A DNA stretch of 64,000 nt from Pyrenochaeta sp. MPI-SDFR-AT-0127 (taxonomy: Eukaryota; Ascomycota; Dothideomycetes; Pleosporales; Cucurbitariaceae), in NCBI GenBank assembly GCA_020747015.1, contig JAGTJM010000031.1:124001-188000 (forward strand), read 5' to 3'. Position 1 is the stretch's first letter; each line of letters starts with the position of its first letter. This document shows, one piece after another, positions 58,314 through 64,000 of this stretch. A program made the translations under genes and the position numbers. Below the pieces are notes generated by a model. That model searched no databases, was not told where the DNA came from, and saw only the letters and a list, made by a program, of their open reading frames with translations.

Positions 58314-59856
58314 ATGGATCCTAATCGAAAACCTTCGGACCCATTGACACCAGAGGCACTACAGTATCTGGCGAACACGCCAGTGGTGCCTCCGCCACCG
58401 GGCATCACGTCCAATTTCATAAATCCCGCGACACGAGCACCACTGCAGATATGGGTGACCTCGATTCTTCTTGTCATCAGTATGATATTTTATCTTAATC
58501 GCGTCTATATAAAAGCCCGACTCATGAGAAGTTGGACTTGGGATGATGGTAAGTCCCGCGCTTCATTCTCCTTGGAACTGCCGCATCTGACAAGGTGCTA
58601 GTTACATTGCTACTCGCAGTGGTAGGTATCAGTCACGCTTAGGTACGCTTGTAAACTTGAAATTGACACAAATACAGATATTAGGTGTCGCAGATTATGG
58701 CCTCAAGACCTATGGTAAATGATATCAAAGATTTATGGTTTCGCGACTCAACTAATCACATGCAAATTTAGGGGTCCGTGAAGGTTGGCTAGGCCGTCAT
58801 CTCTATGATATTCCTATGTTGAAATTTATGAATCCTGATGGTCCTCGAGTATGTGTTGACACTTCGAGTGCATATTAGCTTACTGACACACCATTGAAGT
58901 ATTACTACACGATATTTGTCCTGGGGCCCTGGATCTACCTCTTCCTCAAAGCCACTTTTTTCCTGCTATACCTTCATATATTTGGTCGTATTCGATGGGC
59001 GCGCATCAGTTCTTGGATCGGTTTTGGCTTCGTCGTGATCTCTCATGGTGTGCTAGGCATCTACGGCCTCGCAGTTGCCAACCCACGGGAAAACGCTTCT
59101 TGGACCAAATATGCATTGGGTTTCAGCGTCCCAATTGCCGTTTTTGGGCTTGTTGCGGATATTGCAATATTTGTAATACCGTACATTGCGATCGCGCCAT
59201 TGCAATTAAGTTCTACGAAGAGAGTGGGCGCAAGTATTATATTTCTCACTGGAGCATCGTATGTCCCCAATTCGAAGTCAAGTCACAGCACAAGTCACTG
59301 ACATAGATAAGCGCAATCATCTGCTCGGTTCTCAACATCTACTACCGAAACAAAACCCAGTATAGTAAGAATGCCAACTGGGACGCGACCCTCACTAACA
59401 TCGTCGGGTTAGTCTACCTGCTGACCCTCAAACATAGTTCTACCGAGAATATACTAACGACTATACAGACTTGCCGAAGTTTTCCTAGGCATAACATGTG
59501 CCTGCGTTCCCACCGTGGCCTACGGTTTCCGCCACTCCGGCTCCGTATACCAAAAGATTTTCCGCCCGTCGACCTACTCCAACTCGCGAGCGCAATATTC
59601 ACATCCACCTACCTCTATTGTTCAACGAAAGGATTTTGAACTAGTATCTATTACATCAAAGTCACACATATATTCGCACGCTGAGGCTGCAGTATCAGAG
59701 CCTGAAGCCACATTGCAGCATGAGAGGTCCACCGATTCTCTTGATGTGGTAGTAATCAGAAATAACGAGAGTTCTGTTAGCGCATGGGATCAAGAATTGA
59801 GAACTATAGAGCCCGCGAAAGTGTCTGGGTTTAAAGGAAGGGGGGTTGCGCTATAG
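58314..59856 (+). CDS. Seven-TM rhodopsin-domain (SAT4/PTH11-like) integral membrane protein
   Basis: Seven exons: 58314-58548, 58602-58621, 58678-58714, 58772-58848, 58900-59258, 59312-59407, 59469-59856; 403 aa, including two micro-exons of 20 and 37 nt. Seven helices are visible, from LQIWVTSILLVISMIFYL through RSWTWDDVTLLLAVILG (the WDD signature), FLKATFFLLYLHIFG and SVPIAVFGLVADIAIFVIPY to VFLGITCACVPTVAYGF. The cytosolic tail of about 115 residues is polar. These are the defining features of fungal SAT4/PTH11-type receptors. No CFEM domain precedes the helices, so this is the CFEM-less class. Relatives act in surface sensing or remain uncharacterised. All seven exons close in frame, which supports the model. 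Confidence 0.9.
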
Positions 59857-60382
59857 AGCGGACCCTACATCATACAACGCAACAAGAGCTGCAAGCTTCC
59901 TCGACACGTATCAACTATCGTGTTGGTCCAAGAATTTGTCTATGAGCGAGCTTTCGAAACCAATTTTGCTCTTTCACTGGGATTTGATCCTGAGAACCGC
60001 CAATTCGACGGATTTTTCATGCTCTCGCAAGCGGACATAGTCATCAACGCATGAAATATCTCCCACTTCCGTCGTAAGGGGGCTTGGAGTACGACTTGAA
60101 GGTCTCATTGTAAGTTTGGGGAACCAAGAGGAGGAATCAGCATTGGGGCTGCAGAACGATGGATAATATTCATGATTCACTAGATCAGGGGCGAACGTCG
60201 GTGATAACATATGCAGACTTAGGAGAAGGTGCAATTGGTCGTCGACTGCGACAGAGCCTACCATTAACTTCAACCGCGAGTCGCATATACACCATGCCGA
60301 CCTCTACACATCGCGCCTTGTGTGCAAGTACAGATGACTGGAGGTCATTTCGCAATGCTGTGGTGCTACACCACGACCTCAT
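59857..60382. other. Convergent intergenic region, no gene seen
   Basis: About 525 bp between the 3' ends of the receptor and Atg22-like genes; short domain-free frames only. Confidence 0.55.
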
Positions 60383-62250
60383 CTAGTCGTCCTTCGCTGG
60401 TTCGGCCTCATCAAATGCCTGTAGAGAGTCCCTAATACCCTTCTCAAGGTCGCACCATACATAGAAACAGATCGCAGCCAGTAAGAGAAAGAAGTTTGGA
60501 AGCATCGGGTACCGGAGGTTGTGCGTACGGTTTTGAATGACGGATTGGACAAGAGGGTTGATCCATCCAGTAGCAAGATCCAAGGTCAATTCCAAGCCGA
60601 AGAAATGAGCTTCTCTTCCGCGTGGGAGCATGGACGAATACATCACCCTGTTTGCAGAACGAAGCGCAGAGCTCGTCATGCAGAACAGCGTCTGCTCGAT
60701 CCAAAACTCGGGGATGTATTTGTATCCAATCTTGACGTTCTTGCTGATACCAAGGCATCCCCAAAAAATACAGAAGATGTTGACGAAGAGGAAGCAATAG
60801 GCCCAGTGTTTGATCTTAAAATTCGTGCGGGGAAACACGAACATCCAAGTCAAACTTCCAATAGAAGCCGTGGTGACTGCCATGAAAGTATATACTGTAT
60901 ACATGCGGTCACCTGAACCCAAGCCGCTTACTTCACGGAAAAGAAGTCCTATGACGGAGTTGAAGTTGCTGTAGCCTGTATTCCAAAGGACCCATCCGAC
61001 GCAAAGCTTGAAAGCTTCTGGGTACTTCGGAATAGATTTCAAAAGCTCGAACCCTGTAGAGATAAGCTTGTAATACATATGGGGCACGAAAATATTGTCC
61101 TTACATCTTCGAACCGCCAATGTGCCAAAGTTCTTAGTTGGAGGCTTTGAGCCTTTCACAGAGGGTAAAAGGAAGTATCCAAGACCTCCAAAGCTTATCG
61201 TAAGGCATCCAGCAATTGTAATCGCGAGGAGGAAACTGCCTGTATTAGTGTGGTTTAGGGGACGACTCAAGCAGAACATACTCTTTATATCCATCTGTGA
61301 CACCGTTGCCACTAGTATGCGTGATGATGAGACCAATGCACTGGCCCAAAATAGAACCAATGTTGCCTGAGAGAAGTCCAAGAACACTAACCATAGTTCC
61401 GCGGTTAAAGAGTTCCTTTGTTGCTCGCTCTTCATCGGTGACTTCAAGTCTACCATCAAGCCCAATTCGAGTTCGGGTCTGGATCCAACCAGCCTCTCGC
61501 ATGAAAAGTGGGATGTATGAGGATGAGAGCGTGCCATAGACGCCTTGAATAGTCGTCATAGACACCCACAATACAGATCCCGAGACGAGGTTTCGATATG
61601 TCTTAGAGGTGAACGATGCATACGGGAGGGCAAATGTGCCAAAAAGTACGATGGCACATATCAAGAGCGTCTTACGAAAATCTTTTGCAATCAGCCTTCG
61701 AGTTATTTGAAAGACGTTTCCATAGACTTACGAGTGAAATCGGCGATACCAGACACAAATATCGTCAGGACACCCTCTGAGGCCCGGCCAATAGATTGCA
61801 GGTATAAGCTTCTAATGTGTAAGCTAAGCTCTTGTCCCACGATTGGGAGATTTGTGACGTACATGTAGCTGTTGTAGTCGACCTCACCGGTGCCGAAAGG
61901 CACTACACACTTGATTACACCACGTTTTGCGCATGGCTCCTTCGACCCTGGTTTATGTCCCAGGACATTTGCACCCGATTGAAGGACAGCTGGGACGTAA
62001 CGGAAAGCCATCCCAGCTGTTGGGCCAGTCTGACTTTATCTGAGTCTAGATCGTCAATATACCGGGTACCACGTACCGAAAAACACAGGACTAGCCATGC
62101 GATAAGAGCTCTCTTGCTTGCCATCGCCCTTTTCGGCTCATCTTGAGCAGTCTCACCACCATTGCTAACATCTGCAGAGTCGGTGTCACTCTTCGAAATA
62201 ACAAGCGTGCCAATTCTCGCTTCCTTTCCAGTCTCTTTATCGTCGGCCAT
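60383..62250 (-). CDS. Atg22-like MFS transporter
   Basis: Four exons on the minus strand: 62250-62070, 62016-61732, 61681-61282, 61235-60383; 572 aa. Family landmarks are LIAWLVLCFS near the first helix, SGIADFTHFRKTLLI, a loop with GWIQTRTRIG, the WNTGYSNFNSVIGLLF block, and a C-terminal helix pair ending in a polar tail. Atg22 proteins release amino acids from the vacuole after autophagic breakdown in yeast; filamentous fungi have several paralogues with unclear cargo. This copy sits outside a conserved gene block, so it may be a paralogue and not the core Atg22. The intron 1 donor (GGTACC) is weaker than the others and was chosen because it alone keeps the AGMAFRYVPAVLQ frame. Confidence 0.85.
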
Positions 62251-63215
62251 GTTGAAATGAAGAATTGAAGCGTGCAAAGGTGCGAAGTCTGCGTAAGGGT
62301 ATAAATTGAAGGTTATTTCGGAGTTAAGCTGCCTGGCACTGGCAAAGCTACCGTATAAATAGGTAGTAATCTACTGAAGTACACCACTGTGAGAAGAGGT
62401 GACCACTTGTCGCATTGGTTACCACAACGCACCTTGCCGTACCAAGACTTATGCAGGCCTCAAATCCATGCTCTGCCCAGATTTCGCATAGGTATGCTTA
62501 AGCTCCGTCAACGTGAAAAATTTACAGCAAATAACCGCGTTCCAATGCGCATCTTTGAGCAAGTTCTAAACATCTCCCCCGAACGAGTAAAGATCGCCGC
62601 AAATTGTGCACCTCGCTTACATCTTTATCTGACCATGACCCATTCTGGGACACCCATGCGGAATGGTTGGGTTAACCACCTGCGTGGCGTGATGAGCGGC
62701 AAATACGTGCACAGCTTCTTCTCTATCCTAACTCAGAAGGTCCAAACCCCCACATGACCAACATGAACACCTTACCGGCATGCGGTGAGCCCCCAGGCTG
62801 AGGTACTGTGTTACAATGTTGCATAATTCGGTATGACATATTCTGGCACTGCGTTTGCATTGGTAGCGAGATACGGGCTGTCGCCACACGATGATTCCTG
62901 TCTGTACGGATTAGTATAGGGCGAAAAGTCCAGTCTACCAAAACTGGCTCGAACACAGCGGAACAAGTACAGACAGCAAAATTTCCATGACAATACCAAT
63001 GCGATGTGTCCTCTGATAAAGGAGTTATGAGCTGCCATCGCCCAAACACCTATTCAGCTGGATTATCACGTCACCACACTTCCTGTTCCTCTTCTGACAC
63101 ATCACCATATCGCGACGTCAGTTCCTGAGTTGGGAAGTAGTCTCCAGCATAGTAGCAAGAATTTTAGTTCTACCGCATTCATCCTGCCTATAACTAAAGG
63201 ACTGTACGCTAACCT
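62251..63215. other. Intergenic region, no gene seen
   Basis: About 965 bp, including the Atg22-like promoter. The frames at 62389-62757 (+) and 62723-63049 (-) have no domain. Confidence 0.5.
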
Positions 63216-64000
63216 TTATGGTTGCATTTTCGCACTCATTTGCTCACGATATACGTACCCTCGCGCACGAATGAACAGTAAACCACTTATGCATGCAAGG
63301 TCCAAAACTGCCAATCCAGTGAAACACCATCCATAGCCCATGGCGTTCAGGATCGCATCCATGATTGCAGCAGCTATTGCGGCTCCAATGTTTCTTAGCA
63401 TGCCCGACAAGGCAACCAACGAGGCCGCAGAGGTTGGCATGCATTCCGTTTGATAACTCGTGCTAAGAACCATGATCATACCAGTACCTGCAGCAGCTTT
63501 CATAAAGGATGTTAGTAATGTCTGGAGGCCAGGCGTCGTGTGCTGAATCACTCACATATTGCAGCTGCTACCAGTCCTGCACTGGCATGATAGTGCCTAG
63601 CCACAAACCACCCAAACATTGCCTTACCCAAGGCTGTAATTATGTATGCGTAGAATAGCATATCCAGACGCTTCTCCGGCGGCGGGCTTCTCCCATCGTT
63701 TTTCGCTTTGTACCGCCTGTATATGACGTCGGCGATGCGGCCAATACCGAAGGAGGCAATAGTAAGAACCACGCCTTGTTGGAGTTAGTTCATCTAGATG
63801 AATAGGATAAATAATTAAGACTTACCGGGAGCTAAGTACGCATACCCAGTCTCGCTTCCGCTAAAGCCATACATTGTTTGCCAAACCTTTGGGAAAACGA
63901 TGTACATACCAGACAGGCCTGCGAAGTTCAAAGCAGAAGATATACTGACGACACAATTCGGTACAAACAGCAATACACGAAACAGTCCCGCAGGAGTCGG
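63216..64000 (-). CDS. MFS transporter, C-terminal part (cut by window edge)
   Basis: Three exons visible on the minus strand: beyond 64000 to 63826, 63774-63556 and 63496-63216; the 5' end lies outside the window. About 225 residues are present, covering roughly the last six helices: NFAGLSGMYIVFPKVWQTMYGFS, VVLTIASFGIGRIADVIYRRYK, MLFYAYIITALGKAMFGWFVA, then GTGMIMVLSTSYQTECMPTSAASL and a final pair ending in RARGYVYR. The positively charged loop RRYKAKNDGRSPPPEKRL and the ECMPTSAASL segment recall the DHA1 group of drug antiporters. The substrate cannot be told. Introns of 51 and 59 nt keep frame. Confidence 0.8.

Noticed and set aside
41..64000. Transposons, tRNA genes, rRNA or CRISPR arrays
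   Set aside because: No transposase or reverse-transcriptase motifs, no paired terminal repeats, no cloverleaf A/B boxes and no regularly spaced direct repeats were noticed on reading; a tRNAscan or RepeatMasker run would settle it.

Overview
The window is nuclear DNA of a filamentous ascomycete (Pezizomycotina). A dothideomycete of the order Pleosporales is my best guess, but the sequence alone does not prove it. Evidence: genes split by short introns (about 45-120 nt) with GTRNGT donors, CTAAC/CTAAT-like branch sites and YAG acceptors; fungal-only families (HET domain, Zn2Cys6 regulator, DUF6536, rhodopsin/PTH11-like receptor, RIM15 kinase, FSH1 hydrolase); and AT-richer gene-poor gaps between genes. 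Exon joins were worked out by hand from splice signals and reading frame. Every multi-exon model given as a CDS closes in frame from start to stop; the last gene is cut by the window edge.

1-19.5 kb is a conserved, compact block: a RIM15-type PAS/kinase/receiver protein (+), a GH38 alpha-mannosidase (-), the SNAP-25-type SNARE Sec9 (-), a sugar-nucleotide 4,6-dehydratase (-), a small DUF7709-like protein (+), and an intronless SAP-domain HExxH metalloprotease-like protein (-).

19.5-37.3 kb is an accessory, gene-poor island. It holds a small alpha/beta hydrolase, two large STAND/NLR-type proteins on the minus strand (HET-NB-ARC-TPR, 958 aa; NACHT, 1268 aa), a pair of diverged direct repeats on either side of the first, a half-length fungal fucose-lectin-like gene with an in-frame stop, and a frameshifted relic gene. 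This is the most interesting part: an allorecognition/innate-immunity-like locus with signs of birth, duplication and decay.

37.3-52.2 kb carries transport and metabolism: an MFS sugar transporter, an FSH1-type serine hydrolase, a small two-repeat hydrophilic protein, a DUF6536 membrane protein, then an efflux pump divergent from a Zn2Cys6 regulator that is followed by a zinc alcohol dehydrogenase, which looks like a small detoxification module.

53-64 kb has a HET-domain protein, a seven-TM rhodopsin/PTH11-like receptor, an Atg22-like transporter, and the 3' part of an MFS transporter that runs off the window. I saw no tRNA, rRNA, CRISPR or intact transposon.
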